Positions 1 to 11,440 of a stretch of DNA of 64,000 bases are shown piece by piece. The position numbers and the translations under genes are program-made. The notes beneath the pieces were generated by a model. It did no database searches. It was not told where the DNA came from and saw only the letters and a program-made list of their open reading frames with translations. Source of the stretch: Symbiodinium natans (lineage: Eukaryota; Sar; Dinophyceae; Suessiales; Symbiodiniaceae); contig CAJNDS010000655.1 of NCBI GenBank assembly GCA_905221605.1, forward strand, positions 1 through 64,000. Direction: 5' to 3'. The stretch's first letter is position 1, and every line of letters begins with the position of its first letter.

Positions 1-796
1 CCGTAGGATTCAGGGTTTATAAGGATTCGGGTATAATCCTAGTGCTCTCAAACGCTAAACCCTAAACCCTAAACCCTAAACCCTAATCCCTGAACCCTAA
101 ACCCTAAACCCTAAACCCTTTGAATTGAGACGGTCGGAGTTACTTGGGTGCCGAGCCGCGTGGGTATCAAACCACGTCGGATGACCTTTGCGAGCAGTCC
201 GGGCTGTAGGACTGTTAGGGTTCCGTGTCTAGGGTATAGGGTTTAGGGTGTAGGGTTTGGGGTTTAAGGTTTAAGGTTTAAGGTTCAGAGCGAGCTCCTC
301 AAGAAAAGGGTTTTGGGTTTTGGGCTTAAGGTTCAGCATCTCGAGTCGACAGCATTCACTACTCAAGCAGCTTGTCAAGCGGCGGAGACATACCCACTCG
401 CCTATTGGGCCCCACAACATTAAGAAGCCCTAAACCCTAAACCCTAAACCCTATTGGGCCCCTCAACATGAAGAAGCCACGTCACTTTACATAGATTTCT
501 CAAGCCAAGCCTAAAGGCACAGCCGGTGCCAAAGCCTAAACCCCAAGACCTCTGGGCTCTACTCCCTCAAGCCCAAGGCTTTAGTGGACCCCGAATTCTG
601 CTGAAGGCCCAGATTTCGCGGTCCAAGGCTCAAATTTCGTGGCCAAAGGCCCAAACTGCATGGAGAAAGGCCCAGAGCCCCAACTTTCGCGGTCACGAGA
701 TTTGCGGTTTTTGCCGCGAAATGGGGGGCTGAGGGTTGTGGGGAGGGGGTCTCATGGTCTCTTCGGGTTGTTCAGGGGTTTGTGGTCTCGGGTTCG

Positions 797-925
797 GGGT
801 TCGGGGTTCGGGGTTTGGGGTTTGGGGTTTGGGGTTTGGGGTTTGGGGTTTGGGGTTTGGGGTTTGGGGTTTCGGGTTTGGGGTTTGGGGTTTGGGGTTT
901 GGGGTTTGGGGTTTGGGGTTTGGGG
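797..925. repeat. TTTGGGG variant heptamer array
   Basis: About 18 tandem copies of TTTGGGG with a single TTTCGGG interruption. It is a homogeneous one-base variant of TTTAGGG. The Pro- or Gly-rich ORFs across it are by-products of the repeat. Confidence 0.9.
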
Positions 926-2243
926 TTGTAGAGTCGAGGGCATGAATAGCACACCTAAACGCAAATACCAACCCCTCCGCCCAAGCCCTATCTCCCTAGA
1001 TGCCCGAGATCTTCAACCAGCACTGGCGTTTTGGGATTTAGGGTTTGGGGTTTAAGGGTCTGGGGTTTGGGGCCAATGGCATGTCAAGCCACGTACGCGT
1101 GCGTCTGGTAGACCTGCTGTGCCTTCTTGACAAACTCCTGAGTGCTTGGTTCTTGGGGTTTTGAGCTTAGGGTGTAGGGTTTTCGGCTTTGGGTATGCAA
1201 TTTGAAGGTGGCTGGCCAAGGCCGTTAACCATCACCACACCACCAATGCCCAAATCGAGAAAGCCAAAGGCGCCTCAGCCAAAAGGCCCGCAACAACAAT
1301 GAAAATCCAGCCTGCCCCGGAAATTTTAAACAACATGCAGGGTTTTGGGGCAAACCCCAGAAAGCCCCCTATAAGCCCTCTTTAAAACCCCTACCCTAAA
1401 CCCTAAGCCCTAAACCCTAAAACCCAAACCCTAACCCCTAACCCCAAAATCCTAAACCCTAAACCCTAAACCCTAAACCCTGAACCCTAAACCCTAAACC
1501 CTAAACCCTGAACCCTGCCCGGATCATCCTCGACCCTGAACCCCGCAGCCGGACTTGGTGTTGAGGGGGGGTTAGCTTGTGCAGGGTTTAGGGTTTCTTG
1601 TGCAGAGTTTAGGGTTTAGGGTTTAGGGTGTAGGGTTTAGGGTTTAGGGGTTAGGGTTTGGGGTTTGGGGTTTTGGTGCTTCGAGGGCTCAGGGGTTTAC
1701 GGTTTTTGTGTTGTAGCGGTCCACGGTGCTAAGGTTTCGGTTTTAGGAATGAGAAGTTTAGGGTATAGGCGTAGGGGTTAGGGTTCAAGGTTTAGGATTC
1801 AAGGTTCAGGGTTAGGGTTTAGGGTTTAGGGTTTAGGGTTTAGGGTTTAGGGTTTCGGGTTTAGGGTTTAGGGTTTAGGGTTTAGGGTTTAGGGTTTAGG
1901 GTTTAGGGTTTAGGGTTTAGGGTTCAGGGTTCAGGGTTTTGGGTTTAGGGTTTAGGGTTTAGGGTTTAGGGTTTAGGGTTTAGGGTTTAGGGTTTAGGGT
2001 TTAGGGCTACGGCCTAGGGGCTCTAGGGATTTTCGAGCCTTTAGGGCCTAGGGTGCGGGACATCGAGCCAGGTGGCGCTGATCTTCCAGGATTCGCGCTC
2101 TTCCCTCCTGTGCGCGGGTCATTTCGGGTTTAGGGTTTAGGGTTCAGGGTTTAGGGTTTGGGGTTTAGGGTTTAGGGTTTAGGGTTTAGGGTCTAGGGTC
2201 TAGGGTTTAGGGCTTAGGGTTTAGGGTTTTAAGGGATCCCTAA

Positions 2244-2330
2244 AGTAGGCCCCACATGGTAGGATTCCCTTATCAGAAGGACCCCAATAAGGTACCCCTA
2301 AGTTCGGAAACCCCCATTGTGATACTCCAA
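2244..2330. repeat. Dispersed repeat, ACCCCAATAAGG type, copy 1
   Basis: This unique block between telomeric arrays contains TAGGATTCCCTTATC followed by GGACCCCAATAAGG and TACCCCTAA. The same order of motifs recurs at 49640-49715. It is non-coding and probably a small mobile or foldback sequence, though I cannot define its ends. Confidence 0.45.
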
Positions 2331-3089
2331 GCACCATGATGCTATTCACGATCGCTACTCCCATTCTTACCCTACACCCTAAGCCCGTTGATCCCCATTC
2401 CGTCAGTTCCTTTCCTTCCCTACGGTTCCTAGGAGCACGTGGGAGTTCCTAAACCCTAAACCCTAAACCCTAAACCCTAAACCCCAAACCCTAAACCCTA
2501 AACCCTTCAAAAGGGATTTTGGCACTTCGCTGGTTCATGAGTCTGGGTCACACCGGCAAATGCTTGGTGACAGCCTTACATGGAGGTTTCCGAAAGCAGG
2601 GGTACCTTGTTGGGGCCCTTAATGTCAGGGAGTCCTACTACTTGAGGTCCCTTATCTTCGTAAACCAACACATGTGAATTAGCTGAGGGAAGTCAGCAGG
2701 AAGAGGGTGAGGAGTAGGCAAGGCGACAAGAGATGCTGGCGCAGATTGGTCTCAAAAAAGGGATTTCGGGGTTGAGGCAGAGGTTAAGGTGTATCGACAT
2801 CCTCAAAACGAGTTAGACATAGAACTCTGGGGTCAAACCCCCCGTAACCTAAACCCTAAACCCACCCTAAACCCTAAACCCTGCAAAACCCTAAACCCTA
2901 AACCCTGAACCCCTAAACCCTGAACCCAAAACCCGAGCTCCTAACCCCTAGAGACCTCCAAGCCTCTACCTTCGAAACACGAAACCTCAGGCACAATTTC
3001 GCGGGGGCGCTTGACGTACGAGGAGATGGAACCCCCCAAGTACACCTCGCGCAGTCACGAGCTGCCTTCTAGGGGCACATGGTCTCTCA

Positions 3090-3205
3090 GTCTGGGCCCT
3101 TAAAAGGGTATCCCTTAAATACCTCTTATACACCCTATACAATTAAGGGCCCATGCATCAGAACCCTTTAAAGGAGGTTAGGGACTATACTAAGGGCCCA
3201 TGAAA
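3090..3205. repeat. GGGCCCTTA-rich palindromic block, copy 1
   Basis: GGGCCCTTAA lies at the left, and AAGGGCCCATG occurs twice in inverse sense (near 3147 and 3192), with ACCCTTTAAAGG between. The block is self-complementary in several places. A related and longer block lies at 54365-54670. Confidence 0.4.
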
Positions 3206-5817
3206 CTACACCCAGATGCCTCCTAAACCCTGAACCCTACGATTCTTTTCGAGTTTTGGTGGGAGGTTGGAAAGGGTTCCTAAACCCTAAACCCTAAACC
3301 CTAGACCCTAAACACTAAACCCTAAACCTAAGGGGAGGGTTTGGGCTTTTCGGTGCTATTGGTTCTTTCGGGCGTAGACGCCCTGAACCCTACGAACTAA
3401 GAAATCGTTCAGCCTGGGCCGCTCGGATGAAGACCCCAAAACCTTTAGGGTTTAGGGTTTAGGGTTTGGGGTTTGGGGTTTGGGGTTTGGGGTTTGGGGT
3501 TTGGGGTTTAGGGTTTAGGGTTTAGGGGATTGGGCTTACAGAATAGCTTGAGGTTCAGGGTTAGGGATGAGGGGTTTGGGGCTTGAGGCCGCAAAGAAGC
3601 ACTCAGCCAAAGCAGTGACATGTGCATTGACATGCGAAATTAGGGTCATGATCGCGATAGAGAAGACCTTAGGCGACCATGAGCTTTCTCATAAAATCTA
3701 GGCGACCATTACCAGCAGCACTTACCAGTTCTTAGTGTACGGAGTCGGGGGGGGTTACCTTTTCATTATATGCCAGCTTTAAGGGAAGTATACTGGTATC
3801 CCCCAACTCCCTCATTCAACCCTTACAGGCCGGAAACCAGAGGAAACACGTGAACGCCAGACTGCCGCAAAACTCACCGGATTCCCGAAACCCGAAACCC
3901 CAAGCCCTCGACCTAAACCCTAAACCCTAAACCCTAAGCCCTAAGCCCTTAACCTTGACCCGTAACCCTAAACCCGAAACCCTAAACCCTAAACCCTAAA
4001 CCCTAAACCCTAAACGCCCCTGCTGGGGTGGCCACCAACTGCCAGTCTGGATAGCTGCGCGCTATCTCTCCTGGGCTGCGCATCTTGCGGGTTGAGGGCC
4101 TCCTGAGGGTTGAGTTGGGGTTTCGGGTTTGGGGTTTAGGGTTTGGGGTTTGGGGTTTAGGGTTTAGGGTTTGGGGTTTGGGGTTTAGGGTTTAGGGTTT
4201 GGGGTTTGGGGCTTAGGCTGACACACTTAGGGCGTCGAAGCTCGAAGCTCCTAGGAACCCCAAAGATCTAACCCCAGGTTACCCTAAACCTTAAACCCTA
4301 AACCCCAAGCCACAAGCCATACAAGCCATACAAGCCAAACAAGCCCTGCAAACCCCTGAAACCCTAAACACTAAACCCCAAACCCTGAGCCCACAAAGCC
4401 CCAAACCAGCTTAAAAGCATTTTCCATGGATTGTAGGGAACCATAGTGAGCAAGGGAACCCTTTTAGGGTTTAGGGTTTAGGGCTTAGGGCTTAGGGCTT
4501 AGGGCTTAGGGCTTAGGGTTTAGGGTTTAGGGTTTAGGGTTTAGCTGGCTCAACCTAACCCTGGACAAACTACAACCCTGAAAACTCCAAGAAACCCAAA
4601 TGACTGACTAAAGCCCGCCAGTTCTTGCTTTGAGCAGGCTAATCCTAAACGTGTAAACCCTATAAGCTAGGCAAGCCCAAGAAATCTCACCGGGCACTCG
4701 AAATCCTACACCCTAAACCCTCAACCCGGATCTAAACCCCAAGCCCCGAAACTCTAAACCCCAAACCCTAAACCTCAAACCCTAACCCCAAACCCCAAAC
4801 CCCAAACCCGAAACGCCCCTAAACTCCAAACCCTAAGCTCTGAGCCCTAAACCCCAAACCCCAAACCCCAAACCCCAAACCCCAAACCCCAAACCCCAAA
4901 CCCTAAACCCTAAACCCTATACCCCCAACCAACCTGACGCCCGGCGGCGCATCTCGCAGTCGAAGATACGCCGCACGTCGGCGGCGTCGGGACAGCCCAG
5001 GGCGCAATCCTTGGGGTTTTTTGGGGGGGCTTTTGGGCCTTTGGGCTTTAGGGTTTCAGATTTTTGGGGCTTTGAGGATTTAGGGTGTTTTTGGGGTTTG
5101 GGGTTTTTGGGGGGCTTTTGGGCCTTTGGGTTTTAGGGTTTTGGGTTTTTTCGGGGGGCTGTTTGGGGTCCTTTGGGGCTTTGAGGATTTAGGGTGTTTT
5201 TGGGGTTTGGGGTTTCAGGGGTTTGGGGTGTTGGGCGTCTTGGGTTTTTGGGGCTTTTGGGGCTTTTGGGTTTAGGGTTTAGATTGTTTTTGTGCTTGAA
5301 CTGGAACTGCTTATTGGGCTTTTGGGGTTTTGGATTTGTAGGGTTCGTGTTTGAACTGGAATTGCTTATTGGGCTTTTGGGGTTTAGGGCTTTATAGGCT
5401 TTTTCTGCTTGAACCGGAGCTGTTTATCGGGCTTTTGGGGTTTGGGGTTTGTAGGGTTTTGGGATTGGGTTTTGAGGCTTACGGCTTGTAAGGGTTTGAG
5501 TTTGTCGGATTTGTCTTTTTTAGGGTTTCGGGTTTGGGGCTTTGAGGTTTTGCTTCGGGCTGTTTTGGGAGGTTTGTAGGGGTTAGTGTTTAAGAGCCTT
5601 ACACTGGAAGCTCCCAGACCCTCCCTCCACTAGGCGCCTCTAATCGTACCTCCGTCCAAAGCCTGAAACCCTAAGACCCTAAACTCTAAACAGAGTGGGT
5701 CGTTGGGGGAGGGGGGGTGTTGGGACCCTAAACCCTAAACGGTTTCATGCAAAGAGGCAAGCGAAGCACGTTACAACGGGATCCCAACTCTGAGAAACCC
5801 TTAACCCCTAAACCGGC

Positions 5818-5876
5818 GGGGTTTTTTTTTTTTTAAAGGTGTGGCTCGGACGCTTTTTTTTAAAAGGTGTGGCTCA
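5818..5876 (+). repeat. Left terminal inverted repeat
   Basis: It contains two copies of T-tract plus AAAGGTGTGGCTC. It pairs with 8577-8634 in inverted orientation with only a few mismatches by eye. Confidence 0.7.
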
Positions 5877-5884
5877 GCTTGGCT

Positions 5885-6475
5885 TCGCAAATACTGTAAA
5901 AAGCAGCATTTCTGCGTTTAGAGAGGCTGCAAATACTGTAAATAGCAGCATTTCTGCGTTGTCAGAGGCTTCAAATACTTCAAATGGCAGCATTTCTGCG
6001 TTGTCAGAGGCTTCAAATACTGTAAATAGCAGCATTTCTGCGTTTAGAGAGGCTGCAAATACTGTAAATAGCAGCGTTTCTGCGTTGTCAGAGGCTGCAA
6101 ATTCTGCACCAATACTATAAATGGCTGCATTTCTGCGTTGTCAGAGGCTTCAAATACTGTAAATAGCAGCATTTCTGCGTTGTCAGAAGCTTCCAAGACT
6201 GTAAATAGCAGCATTTCTGTGTTGTCAGCGGCTTCCAATACTGCAAATAGCAGAATTTCTGCGTTGCGTTGGCTGCAAATACTGTACGTAGCAGCATCTC
6301 TGACATTAAATGTATATAGCAGCATTTCTGGGTTTTTCAGACGCTGCAACGAAGGGCATTAAATCGCAGCATTACTGTGTTTTCAGAGGCTTGAGATACT
6401 GTAAATGGCAGCATTTCTGCGTTGTCAGACACTGCAAATACTGTAAATAGCAGCATTTCTGTGTTTTCAGAGGTT
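5885..6475. repeat. 42-bp minisatellite, about 14 copies
   Basis: The unit is AAATACTGTAAATAGCAGCA followed by TTTCTGCGTTGTCAGAGGCTTC. I count about fourteen copies of the GCAGCATTTCTG core, the last ones more diverged. Since 42 is a multiple of three, a 14-residue peptide repeat (NTVNSSISALSEA type) stays in frame over 5839-6120. That ORF begins inside the terminal repeat and has no recognisable domain, so I do not call it a gene. Confidence 0.85.
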
Positions 6476-6479
6476 GGAT

Positions 6480-6644
6480 ATAAATCATATGCTCTTATAT
6501 AAACATGTAAATATAAATAAATAATATATACATATATATATATACAGTTATTTGTTGATTTATATTGATTTTTCCAAAATTGTATACGATAATATGCTAT
6601 TTAGTATTGTATATATATATATATATATATAGATATATAATACA

Positions 6645-6726
<82 letters not shown>

Positions 6727-6727
6727 T

Positions 6728-6769
<42 letters not shown>

Positions 6770-6800
6770 AATGCAAATGTAAATGTATATGTATATGTAA
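6480..6800. repeat. AT-rich stretch with TATC and TATATG microsatellites
   Basis: Low-complexity AT sequence leads into (TATC)n at about 6644-6695 and then (TATATG)n with interruptions to about 6800. There is no gene. Confidence 0.9.
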
Positions 6801-6801
6801 A

Positions 6802-7965
6802 AGCGGGGGGGTCGGGGGGGGCGCAGCCCCCCCCCCCCCCCCCCCCCCCATTTGCAAACTCAATGCTTGCATGTAGGTTTCAAGATTCATATGCTTTGAA
6901 GCAAGCTTGCACGGCTTAAAAAAGCGGGGGGGTTGGGGGGGGCACAGCCCCCCATTTGCAAACTCAATGCTTGCATGATGGGTTTCAAAAAGATTCATAT
7001 GCTTTGAAACAAGCTTGCACGGCTTAAAAAAGCGGGGGGGTTGGGGGGGGCGCAGCCCCCCCGATTTGCAAACTCAATGCTTGCATGTAGGTTTCAAGAT
7101 TCATATGCTTTGAAGCAACCTTGCACGGCTAAAAAAAGCAGGGGGGTTGGCGAAGGGGGGGGGGGGGGGGGGGGGGGGGGGGGGCGCAACCCCCCCTCCC
7201 CATTTGCAAACTCAATGCTTGCATGATGGGTTTCAAGATTCATATGCTTTGAAGCAAGCTTGCACGGCTGAAAACAGCAGGGGGGTTGGGGGGGGCGCAG
7301 CCACCCCCATTTGCAAACTCAATGCTTGCATGATGGGTTTCAAGATTGATATGCTTTGAAGCAAGCTTGCACGGCTTCAAAAAGCGGGGGGGTTGGGGGG
7401 GGGCGCAACCCCCCCCATTTGCAAACTCAATGCTTGCATGATGGGTTTCAAAAAGATTCATATGCTTTGAAGCAAGCTTGCACGGCTTTAAAAAGCGGGG
7501 GGGTTGGGGGGGGGCGCAGCCCCCCCCCCATTTGCAAACTCAATGCTTGCATGATGGGTTTCAAGATTGATATGCTTTGAAGCAAGCTTGCGCGGCTGAA
7601 AAAAGCGGGGGGGTTGGGGGGGGGCGCAGCCCCCCCCCATTTGCAAACTCAATGCTTGCATGATGGGTTTCAAGATTCATATGCTTTGAAGCAAGCTTGC
7701 ACGGCTTAAAACAGCGGGGGGTTGGGGGGGCGCAGCCCCCCCCCCCATTTGCAAACTCAGTGCTTGCATGTAGGTTTCAAGATTCATATGCTTTGAAGCA
7801 AGCTTGCACGGCTTAAAAAAGGCGGGGGGGTTAGGGGGGGGCGCAGCCCCCCCCCCCCCCCATTTGCAAACTCAATGCCTTTGCATTATGGGTTTCAAAA
7901 AGATCATAATGCTTTGAAACAAGCTTGCAAACGGCTTTAAAAAGCGGGGGTTGCACCTTCAAAAC
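6802..7965. repeat. ~108-bp satellite with GGGGGGCGCAGCCCCCC palindrome
   Basis: Ten copies of TTGCAAACTCAATGCTTGCA start near 6850, 6957, 7066, 7204, 7311, 7419, 7532, 7640, 7747 and 7863, so the period is about 107-116 bp with one copy of 138 bp. Each unit carries a perfect G/C palindrome that can form a hairpin, then GGTTTCAAGATTCATATGCTT and CAAGCTTGCACGGCT. Length variation is mainly in the G and C runs (7155-7184 is a long G run). ORFs here are repeat readings. Confidence 0.9.
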
Positions 7966-8060
7966 GCGGGGGGCTTGGGGGGGGGGGTGGGGGGGGGGGG
8001 GGGGGGGGGGGGGGCGGCCCCTCCATTTTATAGTATATGCTATGTACTGTATGTTATACA

Positions 8061-8265
8061 TATATAATATATAATATATAATATATAATATATAATATAT
8101 AATATATAATATATAATATATAATATATAATATATAATATATAATATATAATATATAATATATAATATATAATATATAATATATAATATATAATATATAA
8201 TATATAATGTATAATATGTAATATATAATATATAATATATAATATATAATATATAATATATAATA
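8061..8265. repeat. TATATAA heptamer array
   Basis: About 29 near-perfect tandem copies of a 7-bp AT-only unit, with a few single-base changes near 8210-8220. The minus-strand ORF of repeated Tyr/Ile/Leu is an artefact of the array. Confidence 0.9.
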
Positions 8266-8364
8266 TAATATATTTATATAGATATAATATTATATATATA
8301 TCACATTGCAAACTATATATTTTACATTATATGATGTATTATATCAAAAGGGATTGCGAGACCA

Positions 8365-8533
8365 CAGGACGAGAGGACCGCAGAACCAGAGGACCACGGG
8401 GACGGGACCAAGGGGGCCACGGGAATAAACGACGGGACCAAGGGGACCACGGGACCAGGGGACCAGAGGACCAGGGAACCAGAGGACCAGGGGACCAGAG
8501 GACCAGGGGACCAGAGGACCAGGGGACCAGAGG

Positions 8534-8575
<42 letters not shown>
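8365..8575. repeat. GGACCAGR octamer array ending in a ~39-bp poly-G run
   Basis: 8445-8536 alternates GGACCAGG and GGACCAGA octamers and is preceded by degenerate versions from 8365. It runs directly into an uninterrupted G tract (about 8537-8575). The tract could form G-quadruplexes and its length should be treated as uncertain. Confidence 0.85.
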
Positions 8576-8576
<1 letters not shown>

Positions 8577-8634
8577 TGAGCCACACCTTTTAAAAAAAGG
8601 AGGCCCGAGCCACACCTTTTATAAAAAAAACCCC
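8577..8634 (-). repeat. Right terminal inverted repeat
   Basis: TGAGCCACACCTTTT plus A tract, then CCGAGCCACACCTTTT plus A tract and CCCC. It is the reverse complement of 5818-5876. Confidence 0.7.
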
Positions 8635-9261
8635 TGGCCCCCCTAAACCCGAAACCCTAAACCCTGAACCCCAAAACCACCCCCCCCCCCCCCGGCCACA
8701 TAGCGAAGAGCAATCCGGTGAACCCAAGAGGCTCCTCAACCATGAAAGGGGAAAAACAAAACAAAAAAAGCTAAGGTGGGGCTGAGCCGAGGTTCGAGGG
8801 AGCTCACAATTACCTCAACCAGCGACTCCAAGAACGAGGCAGCATACCACGCCAACATTGAAACCCTGAACCCCTAAGCCCCTGAACTAAACCCCTACGG
8901 CCCCTAAACCCTTTGCCCTAAACCCTAAAACTCTCAACCCTAAACCCCCAAACCACATGAAAAAAGGCCAGGGTCGTCTTCCAACACCAGTGCAAACTCC
9001 AATCCAGGAGTCTCCGCGATTTTCCGCAGAACGATCTGCGCAGGCAGAGATCCCCATTGTAGCCCAACACCCAAAAATCTCGCAGGAAGTGGTACTCTGA
9101 AACCTTAACCCCTGAAATCCTGAATGCTGGTGCCCCCCTAACAGCTCCAAACCCCCAAAACAATCTTGCTTCTGGACAAGACCCAGTTGAAGCAGCGCCA
9201 AGTGGAATTAAGAACGGCTGCTCCCCCTAATCCCTGAACGCGACAAGCCCGTGTTTAGAGC
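8635..9261. other. Spacer with degenerate telomere-like motifs
   Basis: CCCTAAA-like motifs occur at 8640-8680 and 8860-8950. The remainder is unique sequence. Minus-strand ORFs of 81-104 codons have no recognisable domain and no conserved pattern. Confidence 0.5.
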
Positions 9262-11440
9262 TCCAGCAGCAGGGGCGATGACGCTGATGATGTCGGCCCT
9301 CTGCCTGTAGGTTGGCCCCTCGCAGGCGAAGCGCAGGGGTGATGATGCTGATGACGATGTCGGCCCTCCCCCCGGGGCTGGGCCCGTTCCAGGTGAAACG
9401 CAAGGGCGATGATGCTGATGATGTCGGCCCTCTGCCTGCGGATAGGGATGATGTCAGCCCTCCGCCTGGGGCTGGGCCCGTTCCAGGTGAAACGCAGGGG
9501 CGATGACGCTGATGATGTCGGCCCTCTGCCTGTAGGTTGGCCCCGTCGCAGGCGAAGCGCAGGGGTGATGATGCTGATGATGTCGGCCCTCCCCCCGGGG
9601 CTGGGCCCGTTCCAGGTGAAACGCAAGGGCGATGATGCTGATGATGTCGGCCCTCTGCCTGCGGATTGGGATGATGTCAGCCCTCCGCCTGGGGCTGGGC
9701 CCGTTCCAAGTGAAACGCAGGGGCGATGACGCTGATGATGTCGGCCCTCTGCCTGTAGGTTGGACCCCTCGCAGGCGAAGCGCAGGGGTGATGATGCTGA
9801 TGATGTCGGCCCTCCCCCCGGGGCTGGGCCCGTTCCAGGTGAAACGCAAGGGCGATGATGCTGATGATGTCGGCCCTCTGCCTGCAGATTGGGGTGATGT
9901 CAGCCCTCAGCCCGTTCCAGGTGAAACGCAGGGGCGATGACGCTGATGATGTCGGCCCTCTGCCTGTAGGTTGGCCCCCTCGCAGGCGAAGCGCAGGGGT
10001 GATGATGCTGATGATGTCGGCCCTCCCCCTGGGGCTGGGGAGCGATGATGCTGATGATGTCGGCCCTCTGCCTGCGGATTGGGATGATGTCAGCCCTCCG
10101 CCTGGGGCTGGGCCCGTTCCAGGTGAAACGCAGGGGCGATGACGCTGATGATGTCGGCCCTCTGCCTGTAGGTTGGCCCCCTTGCAGGCGAAGCGCAGGG
10201 GTGATGATGCTGATGATGTCGGCCCTCCCCCCGGGGCTGGGCCCGTTCCAGGTGAAACGCAAGGGCGATGATGCTGATGATGTCGGCCCTCTGCCTGCGG
10301 ATTGGGATGATGTCAGCCCTCCGCCTGGGGCTGGGCCCGTTCCAGGTGAAACGCAGGGGCGATGACGCTGATGATGTCGGCCCTCTGCCTGTAGGTTGGC
10401 CCCCTCGCAGGCGAAGCGCAGAGGTGATGATGCTGATGATGTCGGCCCTCCCCCCGGGGCTGGGCCCGTTCCAGGTGAAACGCAAGGGCGATGATGCTGA
10501 TGATGTCGGCCCTCTGCCTGCGGATTGGGATGATGTCAACCCTCCGCCTGGGGCTGGGCCCGTTCCAGGTGAAACGCAGGGGCGATGATGCCCCTCGCAG
10601 GCGAAGCGCAGGGGTGATGATGCTGATGATGTCGGCCCTCCCCCCGGGGCTGGGCCCGTTCCAGGTGAAACGCAAGGGCGATGATGCTGATGATGTCGGC
10701 CCTCTGCTGCGGATTGGGATGATGTCAGCCCTCCGCCTGGGGCTGGGCCCGTTCCAGGTGAAACGCAGGGGCGATGACGCTGATGATGTCGGCCCTCTGC
10801 CTGTAGGTTGGCCCCCTCGCAGGCGAAGCGCAGGGGTGATGATGCTGATGATGTCGGCCCTCCCCCCGGGGCTGGGCCCGTTCCAGGTGAAACGCAAGGG
10901 CGATGATGCTGATGATGTCGGCCCTCTGCCTGCGGATTGGGATGATGTCAGCCTCCGCCTGGGGCTGGGCCCGTTCCAGGTGAAACGCAGGGGCGATGAC
11001 GCTGATGATGTCGGCCCTCTGCCTGTAGGTTGGCCCCCTCGCAGGCGAAGCGCAGGGGTGATGATGCTGATGATGTCGGCCCTCCCCCCGGGGCTGGGCC
11101 CGTTCCAGGTGAAACGCAACTGGGGCTGGGGCCCGTTCCAGGTGAAACGCAGGGGCGATGACGCCCCTTCAGGCGAAGCGCAGGGGTGATGACGCTGATG
11201 ATGTCGGCCCTCCCCCCGGGGCTGGGCCCGTTCCAGGTGAAACGCAAGGGCGATGATGCTGATGATGTCGGCCCTCTGCCTGCGGATTGGGATGATGTCA
11301 ACCCTCCGCCTGGGGCTGGGCCCGTTCCAGGTGAAACGCAGGGGCGAGACGCCCCTTGCAGGCGAAGCGCAGGGGTGATGATGCTGATGATGTCGGCCCT
11401 CCCCCCGGGGCTGGGCCCGTTCCAGGTGAAACGCAAGGGC
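9262..11440. repeat. GC-rich satellite, mixed 223-bp and rearranged units
   Basis: Recurring blocks include GATGATGCTGATGATGTCGG, CCCCCCGGGGCTGGGCCCG, TTCCAGGTGAAACGCA and CTCGCAGGCGAAGCGCAGG. Equivalent positions recur at 9409, 9632, 9855, 10045, 10268 and 10491, giving steps of 223, 223, 190, 223 and 223 bp. From 10560 to 11440 the order is scrambled by deletions. Neither 223 nor 190 is a multiple of three and both strands are equally open, so the many ORFs (including one of 455 codons on the minus strand) are not treated as genes. Confidence 0.9.

Larger units (their letters stand above)
1..5817. repeat. Telomere-repeat mosaic, left segment
   Basis: About twenty short arrays of TTTAGGG (for example 1582-2005, 2127-2232, 3443-3590, 4105-4218, 4463-4547) or CCCTAAA (55-120, 1385-1518, 2451-2508, 2843-2938, 3223-3330, 3890-4014, 4264-4400, 4698-4930) are separated by unique blocks of about 50-300 bp. 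Degenerate TTTTGGGG/TTTAGGG-like sequence fills 5010-5580. The unique blocks hold no convincing gene; ORFs here are low-complexity readings of the repeats. The heptamer is the telomere repeat type of dinoflagellates and plants, so these are interstitial telomeric sequences. Confidence 0.9.
5818..8634. mobile_element. 2.8-kb composite element with terminal inverted repeats
   Basis: The left end reads GGGG, a T tract, AAAGGTGTGGCTCGG, a second T tract and AAAAGGTGTGGCTCA. The right end is the reverse complement of the same arrangement: TGAGCCACACCTTTT, an A tract, CCGAGCCACACCTTTT, an A tract and CCCC. Each arm is about 58 bp and internally duplicated. Between them are only satellites: a 42-bp minisatellite, TATC and TATATG microsatellites, a ~108-bp satellite with a G/C palindrome, a TATATAA heptamer array and a GGACCAGR array ending in poly-G. 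No transposase is visible, so any mobility would be non-autonomous. Flanks are telomere-like, and I could not identify a target-site duplication with confidence. The alternative is a chance arrangement of two inverted copies of a dispersed 58-bp repeat. Confidence 0.6.

Noticed and set aside
1-130. True chromosome end at the left edge
   Set aside because: The CCCTAAA run at 55-120 is short, preceded by unique sequence, and similar arrays occur throughout the window.
693-971. Pro/Lys/Asn-rich and Gly/Phe/Val-rich ORFs over telomeric arrays
   Set aside because: These are direct translations of TTTGGGG/CCCCAAA repeats, seen in all such arrays on both strands.
1-5817. Plant nuclear DNA (same TTTAGGG repeat)
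   Set aside because: The dinoflagellate leader relic and the type of copia polyprotein at the right end favour a dinoflagellate.
8054-8311. 85-codon Tyr/Ile/Leu ORF as a membrane protein
   Set aside because: It is the reading of the TATATAA heptamer array.
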